From: Neoscytalidium dimidiatum
Taxonomy: Eukaryota; Ascomycota; Dothideomycetes; Botryosphaeriales; Botryosphaeriaceae
Assembly (NCBI GenBank): GCA_037367355.1
Contig: CM074704.1
Location: forward strand, 1,054,001 to 1,118,000
Direction of reading: 5' to 3'
DNA length: 64,000 bases
Part shown: positions 22,711 to 34,648 of the stretch, piece by piece
Position numbering within the stretch: the first letter of the stretch is position 1
Layout: every line of letters begins with the position of its first letter
Translations under genes and position numbers: made by a program
Notes under the pieces: generated by a model
Databases searched by the model: none
Told to the model about the DNA's origin: nothing
What the model saw: only the letters and a program-made list of their open reading frames with translations

Positions 22711-23300
22711 TCACGACCCACGGGGACGCCCATGTTGTCGATCTTGCTGAGCATCTGCGTGCAGTACGTACATGGCATGTCCGGACGGCGGCTTCGACTC
22801 CACATGCGCGGTTGCGCTTGCTCATGGAACACATGCAATCTGATATCGCTGCTGCTGCTGCCGCCGCCCCAGCCTCCGCAGGCCATCGCCTCGCCACAGT
22901 GACGGCCTATGTGCAGCCGAAGCAATCGCCCGCGCGCGGATGGCATCCGGCTTGTTGAGCACCGCCATGCGTCCAGAGTCCAGACGACTGCTTCTTCGAG
23001 TTCACACGCGCCTCACGCCTGCGTCCGCGTCTGCGCCCACGCCCGCGCCCGCACCCCGCTGTTGCGCAGCGACTCTGCCGGCAGCGGCGCCGCAGCGAGG
23101 GCGCGACTTCGCAGGCTGCCGCGGCGCACCCGTCGCTCTTGCCGGCCGTCGGTGTGCGCGCTCTGACGTGTCGCCGCGCCGCTCAGTTTAAGCTCTCAAC
23201 CCTCCCAGCCCGCAATTTGCCTGCGTTCTACCTGCCCGCCCGTCGGCCTGTCTGCCCTCCGTCCGTCGTGCGCTGCCCAGTGCTTGTCGCCTGCCCGCTT

Positions 23301-23319
23301 GCCTGCCTGCCTGCCTGCC
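23301..23319. repeat. Tetranucleotide repeat (GCCT)4
   Basis: Four GCCT units plus a partial fifth, within the GC-rich region upstream of hapB. Confidence 0.85.
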
Positions 23320-23970
23320 AAACCGGCCGGGCGGTCGCGCGTGATGTCTGCAGGAACAGAGCGAGTTCGACGACGGCGGCGCGGGTCGTCCTGCACGAGA
23401 TTGCACGCCGCGGGTCGAGGGCGACAGCGGCCGCCCGCGACCCGTTTTCGCGGACGTCACACACGCCGTCATCCATTTTCCCGCCATGCGCACCACGAGC
23501 GCGCTCCCACGCCTGCGCAGTCTCATTGGCCCAGCGCGTGCCACCGGCGACGTTTCAAGTGCGATGAGCCGTAGCGCCCGCTGCTCGACGCGCTGCGTGC
23601 TTCGCTGCCGCTGGCTGCTGCTCTGCTGGTGCTGCTTGCCGGCGCTCAGGCGCCTCGTTCCAGCACGCAGCCCTGCCATTGCCGATCACCAGCCCTGCCT
23701 TGCCGTGCCCTGCCTGGGCCGCGCCCGAGCCGCGGGGGACGATTCCACCTTCCACGCCTCCTCACATTCAAGGAACATGTCCGACACGCCCATGCACGAC
23801 AGCAGCGCCAGCGCAACCGTCATCACGGCGCTTCCGCCCGCCGCGCCGTGGTAGCGTCCGGCGCCTGCTAACGCAATGAAACCCCAGGCCTGCGACCTGG
23901 TAGCTGGCCCATCATGTGACCGGCGCTTCCGACCCGGCCCTGCGTGCTGAGTGCTGCATGCTGAGCGCTG

Positions 23971-23998
23971 GCCGCTGGCCGCTGGCCGCTGGCCGCTG
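23971..23998. repeat. 7-bp tandem repeat (GCCGCTG)4
   Basis: Four exact GCCGCTG units flanked by diverged copies. Confidence 0.9.
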
Positions 23999-25555
23999 GG
24001 TGCTGACGGACGACGCAGCCGGTCGCCATGCCTCAGACAGGAGTCCGGAGCACCTCAGAAGCTGGCTGCCCGCTGCGCCGCCGTCTCAGAATGGTCTGAT
24101 CACGTCCGGCCTTCATGCGTGCGGTATGGATAAAGTCAACGCCCAAGAAGGATCGCTCGGATGCAGTCGCTTAGGAACGCGCACTGAGGGTTTGGTTCCT
24201 TGCCCGGCGATCGGTCGACGACATGAGCATGGGCACGGGCATAAATAGCTCATGTCACGTCGAGTGCGAGGCATTGCGCATGGGGGGCAACGCCGTCGTC
24301 AGCCATGCAAGTGCAAGTGCAAGCGAGCTTGTCGGTTGAGCGCGCGTCTACGTAAATGGCGGAGCGCGGACACAGGCGGATGGCGAAGCTGGTGTTACTC
24401 ATCACCCCAACCCCACGAAAAAGTCGGCCGGTCCACCCACCCGGCTCGACCGTGACCCCTCACACGGCCGCACTTCTAGAAGGCCGCCGCTCGTTCTCAC
24501 GGGTGAATCTTGCATCCCAACGCGGCACGTCGCACGTTGATCCGGGTGAATCAAGTCAGCATCCGCTGGAGGCTGCTCCGCATATCCGGTTCTCCATGTA
24601 AGCCTGCGTGGGCAGACCCGCACAGTCGTCTCGCCGCCCGGGTTGTTTTGAACAAACAAGCCAACATTACACCCACGCTTGTCCACGTCGCTCAATTTGC
24701 TGTTGCATCGGCGCAGCAGCTTCCATGACATACAGGTGACACACGCCCCCCGGTAAGACAGCCCCGTCAATGTAACTCTGGCCCGCCCCCGTCCCCCCCC
24801 GCCGCAGTTTTGTTGGAGTCTTTGCTCGCAATCACATGAAATTTTCATGACCATTCCATCTCCACTCACCCTAACAGTTGCGGTCGCTCAACAGTCCAGC
24901 GACTGGGTCTCAACCCGTTGGTCTTGAGCCTCAAAAGATTTTCCCCCATAGCAATCATCCAGCGTCCACTTGCAAGCTGAGTCTCTTCAACAGTCGGCAA
25001 CAATCATTGGCCTCGAAGTAAATCCCCATGTGGCTGCAGTAGCTTCATTACAAGTCAAGCTGAGACCGAGGAAGTCTGTACGGAGCTGTGGCATGGAGGC
25101 TCAGAGTGACATCCAGGCTTGCTAGGGGGTGCTAAAGGGTGCCTAGTTAAGTAGGGGGTGCTCGATGACGATAGCAAGGATTCTCTAGTTGCTTGCACAG
25201 AACACCATTAGCGTGGTGTTGACTAGCAATGGAACGAGGGTCTCCAAGTCGCCTCGACGCGTCTGCGTGCAATCTGCTTGCCCTTGTTCCGAGACACAAA
25301 TAAGCAGTTCGAGCAGTGGATCCGTTAGAACCCCGCGATCCAAACAAGGAAAATGAATGTCAAGAGAAGCGGCCAGTCGGCATGCATTCTCGGGGTCGCG
25401 CTGCCTTCCCCCCCGCGGGGAGAATCCAATGTCCGGACGGAACAACAATCTGCCGATGTAAAGTTGATCGGCCTTGCACCACCGCGGCACAACGCAAGCT
25501 TGAAGCTCTGAGATCGAGGCATTGCCAGGCTTTCTTCCCTCCTCCAGCTACGACA

Positions 25556-26331
25556 ATGATCTGTCCGCGCTGCTTCCTCCGCGTGGGCTCGAGGGGCCTC
25601 CGCCCCGCCCCCGCCGCATCCAATTCCTCCGTTCGCGCTTTCACCACAACGCGCGCTGCGCCCGCAAAGGCGCCCTCCACCGACGCCGCCAGGTTCGCAT
25701 CGCCCAACGCGCCAGCGACGTCCACCTCAGCTGCCCAACCGTTCAGTACACCAGTTACGCCTACGCCTTCCGCCGCCGGTGTCGGCAAGCCCAGTAAGCC
25801 CTCGTCGCCGCCTGTCATCGTACAGAGCTCCGTCCCGGCCGGCACACCCCTCAAGGGCCTCAATTTCTACAAGAACAAGACCGATCCTGTCGCAATGGAG
25901 GATTCCGAGTATCCTTCATGGCTGTGGATGGCGTTGAAACCCGAGGGCAAGAAGGAGGAAGCTGTTGAGGGTGACTTATTCTGTATGTCGGACTTGCCCT
26001 TCTTATTCTTCCCGCCTTCAGCTCGTTCTCTTTTTTTCCCCCCCCGTTTTTTGTGGTAGGCTTGTGGGGCTGACATTAGATGCGATCAGCAAAATCGAAG
26101 AAGCAACGTCGTCTTGCAGCAAAACGCCTGCGAAAGCAGGCTATGCTTCACCCTGAGTGGTTAGCACCGAAGGTTCCCGTCTATGAGCAGAGTGTGGATT
26201 TGCCCGCAGGAGATGGAACTGTGACAGGCAGCCTAGAGGCGGACAAGGCAAGAGAGGATCTTACCAAGGCTATGCGGGCGAAGAGGAGGAAGCAAATCAA
26301 GGAATCCAACTTCCTCAAGGCCATGGGTTGA
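25556..26331 (+). CDS. MRPL37: Mitochondrial large ribosomal subunit protein mL54 (MRPL37)
   Basis: Structural protein of the mitochondrial large ribosomal subunit. Model: join(25556..25982, 26090..26331), 222 residues. The donor is GTATGT; the intron contains branch site CTGAC and ends GATCAG at 26089. An upstream AG at 26079 would break the frame. The N-terminus MICPRCFLRVGSRGLRPAPA plus the Ser/Arg-rich AFTTTRAAPAK looks like a mitochondrial targeting sequence. The conserved core is PAGTPLKGLNFYKNKTDPVA ... EYPSWLW (about 94-124), and exon 2 carries the basic SKSKKQRRLAAKRLRKQAML segment and a Lys/Arg-rich end. It is longer than yeast Mrpl37 because of a low-complexity Ala/Ser/Thr/Pro linker. 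It converges with the PX gene. Confidence 0.9.
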
Positions 26332-26698
26332 GCGCATCCAACAGCTCATGGCTATGTCGGTTATGTACATGTACATTACTCATAAAGTTGGTGGGTTGGC
26401 AGAAGGCCAGGGCGCAGGGGTACTATTCATCTCTATCTTTGTACCAGAACAATCAAATCACTCCTACATTAAACTAAGAACTCTCGAGTTTTGGAGTTGC
26501 CTCGATCGTCTTTTGCCCTTCTACGACGCGATCGTGGTGCGCGCTCTTGATTTGTAAATAATCTAGGCCGTTCGACTGACCGTCGGCTGCATAGATCAAG
26601 CGGCCCGTCCCACACCCCCAAACCATCATAAGTCATATCCGAACCTCTTTTCCTTTCCCGATTGAATATCAAATCTTTACACAAAACACCGGCGCAGC
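26332..26698. other. Convergent intergenic spacer (mL54 / PX gene)
   Basis: 367 bp between two stop codons. Nothing beyond the expected 3' flanks was seen. Confidence 0.7.
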
Positions 26699-29600
26699 TC
26701 ACTCTGCCAGGACAGATCTAAGCATACTGAGAAACAAAGGGTGCAGTTTTCTAAGCTCGGAGATCGACGGTTTTTGCGGTTCGCCTGCCGTGCTCTTCAA
26801 CTGGTCTCTTTTCCTAAGCCGCCGGTTACGCTCGGCGATGATCGGGTCCGAATCGTCGTCCGAAGCTTCGATTGAGTCTGGATCATCATCTTCGTCATCG
26901 ATATTAAGGTCCGCGAGGTCGTCCTGATCATTAAGGTTAGGCGTTAGCCAAATCAGGTTCGTTCCGCAGTCTAGCACGGTATATCACGCAATCAATGGCA
27001 ACGGATACTTACGGGATTGAGACCGAAGTCGCTGCTCCTGAATCCTCCAATACCCATGCCAACCAAATCTCCGCCTTCATCACCCCCCTGAGCCATTTTT
27101 TGTCTAGTCTTGTCGTGATGCCACTTTTTGCGCGCCGTTTGCCATTTGATCAAAGAGTTGATCTCACGTATAGCGATGTCTTTGTCAATTGTCCCAGCAT
27201 CCGATGCCGCTTGAAACAAGCCATTCATATCCAGCTTCCCACCTCCGGGTGGCCCCTTCCTCAAAAACTCTAGTATGCCTTCGATCCAGCCCATAAGCTG
27301 GTCGAATAGGCCGTTGTCGTGGATGTGAACCTCGTGGATAAACTTGTAGAGGTTATCCTCGTGGCGAGCGCAAAGGTCAATGAATGCTTGCACAGTTTGG
27401 TTAGGATCGGCGGAGATGTCGGCCCTCTGCGCGGCTTCGACAGTGCGAATGATATCATCAACGAATACAGCGAAATCAGTGATGCTGCTGTACACATTCG
27501 CGGACTTGTAAACTCGCACAAGCGGCTCGTAGAAGATTGTGAATAAATCACGGAAAAGTTGCAGCGTCGTCGGCTACGTTTCTATTAGCACGGCGGTGAA
27601 GGATGGGATGTCTTGTGTTGGAGAATGTACCTCTTCGATGATCTCAAGCATCATCTTCTTATCTCTCTGTCTGAGACATAATTTCAATAGCTGCTTGAGA
27701 TGGGCAAAAAGCTCCGCTCCTTGACGCATTTCAATATCGACCTGAAAACAAGTTAGCTCTTCATCCTTATGATGGATTCTTAGCTTGTGTTTCGTTACAT
27801 TCTCCACGGCATTGTTCCACGCCACGTAAGCATTGAAAATGGTTCCAACCTGCTCTGAAGAGAGCTCCGGCTCGAAGTAATCAGAGCGGAGAACAGCAAC
27901 AAGAATATCAACTTGCTCCGCTTCTGCTTCTTGGCGTATGATGGCCTTGACCTCTTCGTCCGTATTTGTGTAGGCCTTGATCTTCTCACAAAGTACCGTG
28001 TCCTTGATCCTGGTTGCACATAGGGTATCAATCGACTTTTGCACAGCATTAATTCCATCGTTGATTGCCATGCCGAAGATGCGTTGCAACAAAGATCGTG
28101 AGCCGAAAGGTTGCGCCAAAAACAAATCCAAGACTCCGCTCATGACTGCCGCCGGGTTTGCGATGCGGATAACGTTCTTCATGACAGTATACGGAACCAT
28201 TGAGTGAATTCTCTTCAGCTGAGCGAATAGGTCTGGAGAATTGTCCTCGGCAAGGAAAAGATGGTAGATGGTGGCAGCAACCCTGTATCTTGTTAGTAGT
28301 GAGCCGGTTGTGAGACCGAGTAGTGTACTTACTCAATCCTGCACCATTCGGCGAACTTCTGGTATTCAGGCCTAAGTTCTGAAATCTTGTTCTTAACTCG
28401 GATCTCCCCAAACAAGCGTGACAGACCATCTGCGTTTGACCATCAGCGATAACGATACTGTTGCAGAAATTAAGACACTCACTCGCTTCTACAATCTCTC
28501 GCCTGAACTTTTCCATATGCACATCAAGCTCGGCAGCTCTCTGACGAGCGATCTCATAAAACTTTCTTTGGTCCTCGACACGTCTCTCGTCCATCTCCTT
28601 ACGCCGCTCAATGTCTTCCATCTCTTCTTCATTCAGCATGATGGCATCCCGAGTAAGGAACTCTGACATGGCCTTGGATTGGGCAATCTGTTCATTTTTG
28701 AGGAACGTGCGAAGGAAAGCTCTGAGAGAGACTCGTTGTTCTTCCCTGTACAGAACGCGTGGCTGATAGGTGAAATTCTCCCCTGATGGTCTTCGCGAGG
28801 GTGAACTGGAAAGTGACGACTTGGATGCATTGCGCCTGTGGCTCCCAGGTATGGGCAAGTAATTCCGTAGACCGCCGCCTCCGCTACCGCCATTTTCAGC
28901 CGTACTGTCACCACCATAAGAGACGTGTGGAGCATCTTGGGTAGACACTGAGGACAGAGAGTCCGCATCTTCATCGTCATCAGCTCCAGCGCTGAGATAT
29001 GAGTTTTTCTTGTTTCGCCTCGGCAGTGGAGGGAGAACTTTTCCGGGTAGCTCAAGTCTGATTCTCTTATGCAGATCAACAAAATCGGACCATTTCCGAC
29101 CAACGTATACCTCAGGCTGGTCGTTCCGTTGGACACGAAGAATATACTCCTGAGATTCCGAGTTAGCAACATCTTCTTCGGCGTTTGGCATGACTACCAC
29201 CTACGGCATGGGTGTGGTAGCGAACATGACGCTTTACTGATGTCGTGCGTACACCAGCAACATTGACGTCCCAGCCGTTGATGGGATGGCCCTGGGGTTT
29301 GTTCACCACCAGTCCATTCTCATTTGCGCCTCTGTCTACCACTTCCATCTCAGAGAAGCGTATCCTCTCCTCATAGCCGGATGCAGTAGGTATGCCAGAA
29401 ACCATCATCAGCTCTACAAGTTTCTCAGCCTTGGCGGCAAGCTTTCTCCGCTTGGTCTCCTCCAAACGGTCTTCAGAACCAGAGATGTGTTTGTTCGCGA
29501 AAGATTCAAGAAACTGTGCGCCGTCACGTTAACTCAGCCTAGGAGGGCGCTCCAACGTAATTTGTCCAGACTGACCACTTGCAGCTTATCCTGCCAAAAC

Positions 29601-30126
29601 TCCTTCTCCCTAGCCTGGTCGAGAAAGGGGAAGTTGCGAACATGGTGCACGAATATGTATCGAAGCAGCGGCAACTCCGAGTCTCTAGGAGCGACCTCGC
29701 CGGCATCGGATCTGAAAGGCGCACCGAACCTCTGAAGCGCGGTGGGCGAAGATAGCTCGGAGATTTCAAACTTGGTTTGCTGGGATATCAGCTCGCGTTT
29801 CAGATCTGCAGCATGTTTAGTTCAGCGGCACTGCAAAACAGAGTAAGACAGTACACACAATGCTCCTGCTTGCCGGTGAGAATGGATCCAGGTGGAGGCA
29901 CAGAGTTGGTCGACAGCTTGGACATGTAAGATGCGCCCGACCTAGAGAGGGTGAGGCGTTCCGTAGGAGGAGTGTAGTCCAGTTCTTCGGACGCTTCGAA
30001 GAAAACATCGTTGGAGGTGTCGACCGTGTCGCTGCGAACGGGCTTGGGGAATTCGGCGTGGTCGTCGTCGGTCTCGATTGTTGGGGGCACGCTGGCGGGG
30101 TTGGCAGAGGGGGCCTTTTCGACCAT
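26699..30126 (-). CDS. PX domain protein with DUF3818 (yeast YPR097W/Lec1-like lipid-binding protein)
   Basis: Model: complement(join(26699..26923, 27013..27573, 27631..28282, 28333..28429, 28483..29149, 29205..29513, 29576..29805, 29859..30126)), 1,002 residues, close to the 1,073 of yeast YPR097W. Domains: a PX-associated N-terminal region (EHYLKRELISQQTKFEI, about 88-104; FLESFANKHISGSEDRLEET); a PX domain from about 250 (VRYHTHAEYILRVQRN, then WSDFVDLHKRIRLELPGK) interrupted by a Ser/Asp-rich insertion before LYREEQRVSLRAFLRTFL; then the long helical DUF3818 region; and an acidic end. The intron at 29150-29204 was chosen because splicing restores PX continuity and it carries branch site GCTAAC; the in-frame sequence before it on the exon 4 side is intronic. 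Likely a membrane lipid-binding or transfer protein (family knowledge from yeast). Confidence 0.9.
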
Positions 30127-31041
30127 GCTGGGCGAGCAAGAAGCAGAATGGACAGCAGGACAGCGGGCGCTTCCTGATATTTTAAGAACAGCTCTGGCGC
30201 AGGGACTACGGCCGCGGCTCGTGTCGTCAGACTCAAAGGCAGCGCAGCGATCTGTGGGTCGGAGGCTGCTGCGGACAACAAAGGCGGGGCGCGAACGAGT
30301 GTAATAAATGAGACAGCACGAGTCAGACAGCTCGGCGGGCGCAACGAGAGGAGGATGAGGAGGAGCAGAGCGGAAAACGGGAGGGAGGGGCGATGTGGTG
30401 AAGGAGAGAGAGCGCGCGCGGAGGACGCTTCGCGAGAGAGCAGGAGCGGCTGCGATGACGACGGGTCATCGGCACAGAGCCCGGGCGCCGCAGAGCTTGG
30501 GGCCTGGGTTGGCTGCAGGCCTGAGGCTGTGCGGGCAAATTGAGTACGCAAGCTACCCAGCCCGCCCCGCGGCGCCCGAAGGCGCGGGCGCTGGCAGGAG
30601 ACAGCGTTGCGACGGCGTCCTGGCATGCTGGCGTGCACCTGGGCCATGCCCGCGCCCGCTGCGCGTCCGGGGGGGGGCGCTGGACCGCCGCCATCACGCG
30701 CAAGACGTCAGCGCTGCGCGAGCCACAGTCCAGCTGCCCAAGCCCTCGCCCACCAAGCGGCGATCCCCACACAACCGCAAAGCTTGGCGTTCGCCTGCCG
30801 CGCTATCACCCAGCCCTATCGCGCCGCCCACGAGCTTGCGCCTCCAAAATCGTTTTCGTATTACACTATCCACCTACAGCGTGCTTTCCCACCTTTTCCC
30901 CGCCCGCGCCTCGTGCCCAGAACTAATCGAAATCACTGAATCATGAACCCAAGCCGTGTTGACGCCTGAATCGCCGTCCCGACGTGCGTGCCTGACGCCT
31001 CCTCATTGACATCTCTGCGCGCTGCCAACCGAGCCATCATC
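30127..31041. other. Intergenic region between ARS2 3' end and PX gene start
   Basis: 915 bp, GC-rich near 30500-30780 and carrying the promoter of the minus-strand PX gene. No additional gene was supported. Confidence 0.6.
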
Positions 31042-33845
31042 TCAGTAATTGAGCTCGCCAACGCTGCCGCCTGCTGCGTCCAGGTCTTCGTAGCTCTTCA
31101 GGCTTCTCCCCTGTACTGCCTCGCGCGGGCCCACTGCACCTCCATCCGTATACCGTGCACCAGCTCCAGCCCGCCCGTTACCTCGCGGCGGCGTCAGCCG
31201 TCCAGAACCCCCGTTCCATCGCATATTGCGCGCATCCTTCTGCTGGCGATCGTATGGGCCCGCTGCCCGGCTGCCGTACCGAGATCCCGCGTTTCCCCGT
31301 CGCATCGGCCCAGCTTGGTGCCGCTCGTCGTCGCCGCCAAATCCGCTATAGCCGTTGGCCATGCCCTGTTGTCCGAACAGCGCCGAGAATGCTGCCTGAT
31401 TTGGTGCCATGCCCGGGAAGCCAAATGGCATGCTTGCCAGATTGAATCCCCGCGGCGTGCCCGTCGGCACGGTGTTATGCAAAGGGAAGTGTCCATTGCT
31501 GTTCGCGTCACTGCGGGACGGAGCAATATGCGCTGGGTCCAATACGTAACGGTTCACCATCTCAACCTGTCCGCACGTTAGTGAAATAACAACCAACCTC
31601 CTGTGCACCAGACTAACCTCCGACTTGAGCTTCTCATAGAACTCGACGTGCCTCTTCTCCACGTGCTTCCTCCAAAAGGACTGTCCCTTGAACAGTTTTG
31701 TACACTCTGGAACCTTGCATCTGAACTTCGCCTCGTCTTCTTGCTTGACGTACTTAATCAGCTCGTCCTCCACGGCTTCATCGACAGGCTTCCCGCCCAA
31801 CTTCTTGAGGTCGACGTTCTCTGGCTCAAGAATCTGGAGCAGCTTATCCTCATACGTCTTCACCCAGTTGAAAGCCCTCTGGAGTTGCTGCTGATTTTTC
31901 CCGCTTGTCTTGAATGCCTTTTTCTCCTGGCTTGGCGACCCCGAGGCATCTTCCTCTGCGGTCGTTTCCTGCTTCTTCAGTGGAAAGGGCTGTCCAGCGG
32001 CGCTCGCTTTGGCTACATTCTTTGCAGCCGTTGTCAGACTCGATCGAGGTCGGCGCAGGTGACCGCCAGGACACTTGCGAGTGAGCTCATGCACAGAATC
32101 ACTCTCGAAGACGCAAAAGAAGCAGAAGCTGAAAACGCGCCGAAGGTATTCCACCAGGAGATCAAGCTTCTTTTTCTTTGCAAGCAACTCCTCATCGTCC
32201 ACCTCTTCATCGTACGCGCCTTCCTCCTCGTCATCCATGGTGACGTCTTCTCCCTCCTCAAGCTCCTCATCCTCCTTTCTCTCCTTCTTCGAGCCGGCAA
32301 GGGCAGTAACTGGAGGCTGGAGGGCACCTTGGCTGCGGAGCATTTCGACTCTTTGCTCAATCTTCTCCAAACCATTGTGCTCGGGGCCCAGCTCCTCCTC
32401 GAGCTTTGAGACAAGGCGCATCGCTAGTTGGAGATCGCGTTCGACGCGTTCAGGGGCCGAGAAGAGGTCCCATAAAGCTTTTTTGCGCGGGGCAGCAGGT
32501 GGCTCGTGGATTCCTACGTGGCAAGTGAAATCACCGCGGACCTCGTCTTGGATAGTCTTTCCATTGATCTCAGCGAGAGCCTTCTCAGCAGTGGAAACGG
32601 ATGGCGCGCCCGCTTCGGATCGGGCCATGTCGGCATCTTCACCTTCTTCCTCACGCCCATCTCCCCGCTCATCTTTCACGGCCTCCTCTGAGCCAGGATT
32701 CAGGATGACCCAGCCAATACGATGGCATTTCTTAAGCGGATTCGGGTCGCTTAGACTGAGCCACTTGAAGCCGCCTTCGTTTTCGCCGAGATGCTCCTTG
32801 CAGAAGGCTTCCATCTTTGACCTGCTCACGGTTGGAGCGATTGTCTTAATCAGAAGCGTGGGCTGGAGCGCAGCTTCATCTCGCAGATCTCCGCCCTTAG
32901 ACGGAAGCAAGTCGCCTACGCCTAGAACTTCGTTTGCAGCAGTAGTCTCGCCTTCTTCCTTCTCGATGACGCCACCAGCACCATTGCTCTCGCTCTTGTA
33001 GATGCCCTCCAAAGTGAATTCATCAAAGAGGCCATTGTCCATATCTTGCTCCCATTGACTGTAGATGCCGCGGCGGAAGTCGCTGAGATGCTGGCGGAAG
33101 ACATTCCTGGCCTCGGGATCATAGCGCTCCTTGAACCATTCTTCACCTTTGTGTTGTTGAACGAAGCTCCGTGCCATCTGGACCTGGAGCTTCTCCTTAT
33201 AGGCGTCGTACGCTGCCTGAATCTTCTCGCGCTCTTGACCACGTTCTTCTCGAGCTTCGCGTTCACCTTTCAGGCGTTCTGGCCGGCGACCACCGTTGGC
33301 CTGACGCTCTTTCTCTTCCTTCACCAGCTGCTCCATTCTCCACCATTCGGCGAACCAGTTGAAACCAACTTGGTAGTCAAGCGTCAAGGGATTCGGAAGA
33401 GGATTGGAAAGGAGTACGGGAGTAGGATCCTGACCGGGAACGTATCGGTCGATGCCCGGCTGCACCGGCGGGGGGGACGAGCGTCGCCGGTGAACATCAT
33501 CACGTCCCCGATAATAGTCATCTCTTGTCGAGCGATCGGGCTGGTAACGGTCGATAACCTTCGGAGACCTAGACCTTTCACGACCGGACCGGCCGCGTCT
33601 TTCTGCGGTACCTAACAGAGCAAGGGTCAGCCAGACGTCAGTGGACACTTGCAGTCTGGACGTACCCGGAGATCTTCGGCGATAAGAGTCTGTTGCTGGC
33701 CGCTCGTCACGACTGCTTGCAGGGTGTCAGTAGGAGGAACGGATGTACGAGGGATACAGGAGGTAATGGAGAGCATTGAAACTGACGATGGCGGGTGTGG
33801 AAGTCCAGGGTCTGCTTCCACGGCGACATACCCGTAAGAGTCCAT
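31042..33845 (-). CDS. ARS2/SERRATE zinc-finger protein (S. pombe Pir2 family)
   Basis: Nuclear adaptor that links the cap-binding complex to RNA processing or decay factors. Model: complement(join(31042..31566, 31618..33611, 33666..33712, 33832..33845)), 859 residues. Two tiny 5' exons (14 and 47 nt) give MDSYG followed by RDERPATDSYRRRSPG; the 3' intron is 51 bp (donor GTTAGT, branch CACTAAC). Visible: an Arg/Ser/Asp/Tyr-rich N-terminus; DYQVGFNWFAEWW opening the helical SERRATE N-terminal domain; an RRM-like region (AALQPTLLIKTIAPTVSRSK ... HRIGWVILNP); acidic insertions; a single C2H2 finger with Cys652, Cys657, His670 and His675 (CKVPEC ... HVEKRH); and a Gly/Arg-rich tail ending near SYEDLDA, matching the YxDLD tail of the family. 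A NAGNAG acceptor at exon 2 could add one serine. Confidence 0.92.
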
Positions 33846-34648
33846 GGCGAATGTGGGGTGTTGCTAGGCAGAGCTGGCGTGGTGGTATGGCGAAGGGGAC
33901 GGCAGGTTGTGGTTTGATGGGGCAGCGGGACAGTTCAGCCAAACGCATCCATCAGGGGACGGCGTTTGGTAGCGGGATTAGAGCAATCGTCGGAGCTGTT
34001 TGCCAACATGGCTTCGGGTTAGAGAAGCACGTCTAGTATATGGTCAAGGAAAGACAAGACAAGGAGGGAGGCGGAAGATGATGGACAAAAGGCGCAGGCG
34101 CGTGGCGGCGCTGCAGCAAAGATGGATCGGATGGAAGGATGGAATGAAGAAGGCGAGGTGGGCGGAGGCGGAGAGACGACACGGGCAGGGAGAAGCGGAG
34201 AAGAAGGCAGAGGAAACCAACAATTCTCGAAGCGAGGGGCGCCGGTCGTGGGACGAGGATGGCGACACTCACGGATGGCAGCTCGCGCGGATGGCGAAGC
34301 AGCTGCTTGGGCGGAAGAGTGGAGAGGGTGACGGGGCGTGAAGGAGAGGTGTCGGGTGTCGCGCGCGACGATCGGGGTCGTACCGCCCGGGGAACGGGCA
34401 TGGCTGCGGCTGGGCTTGGCGCGGCCGCGTCGTGGATGCTAGTACTGGAGCCCGGATACCTGTTCGATTCCCCGGCCGGCCCTAAACAGCGATGGGCAAT
34501 CCCGGCGCTTTGCTCAAACCAGCAGCGCAACCACCAATTGGTCGCCAACGCCGCCTCTCCCAGCCTCACGTCACCACGCACCACGCACCTCGCTCCACGC
34601 TCCACAATCCCTCCTCTCTCCATCGCCACCAGAAGCCATCCGCCCGCC
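33846..34648. other. Divergent promoter region (ARS2 / TspO)
   Basis: 803 bp between two start codons facing away from each other. It is purine-rich on the plus strand around 34060-34330. No further gene was seen. Confidence 0.65.

Larger units (their letters stand above)
20672..25555. other. GC-rich, microsatellite-dense divergent region upstream of hapB and mL54
   Basis: 4.9 kb without a recognised gene. It holds (CAG)9, (CTG)17, TCTCG, GCCT and GCCGCTG arrays and long imperfect CGCCTG/CGCCCG runs (about 22470-22520). Many overlapping open frames exist only because GC-rich repeats lack stop codons, including poly-Gln, poly-Leu and poly-Ser readings of the same array. The part near 20671 is presumably hapB promoter and leader; the part near 25555 is promoter of the mL54 gene. 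Confidence 0.6.

Noticed and set aside
22376..22946. Poly-Gln, poly-Ala and poly-Leu open frames across the CTG array
   Set aside because: All frames on both strands stay open because the repeat lacks stops; the flanking residues show no domain and several frames compete.
29150..29204. In-frame sequence reading VVVMPNAEEDVANSESQ before the PX domain exon
   Set aside because: It carries a donor (GTAGGT), a perfect GCTAAC branch and a CAG acceptor; removing it joins VRYHTHA to EYILRV and restores a continuous PX domain, so it is intron.
32075..33001. 308-codon plus-strand open frame opposite ARS2
   Set aside because: Antisense of acidic ARS2 segments; no domain and Ser-rich composition explained by complementarity.
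34461..34500. tRNA-like T-loop motif TGTTCGATTCC
   Set aside because: The flanking bases do not form a T-stem, and no acceptor or anticodon arm could be paired around it.
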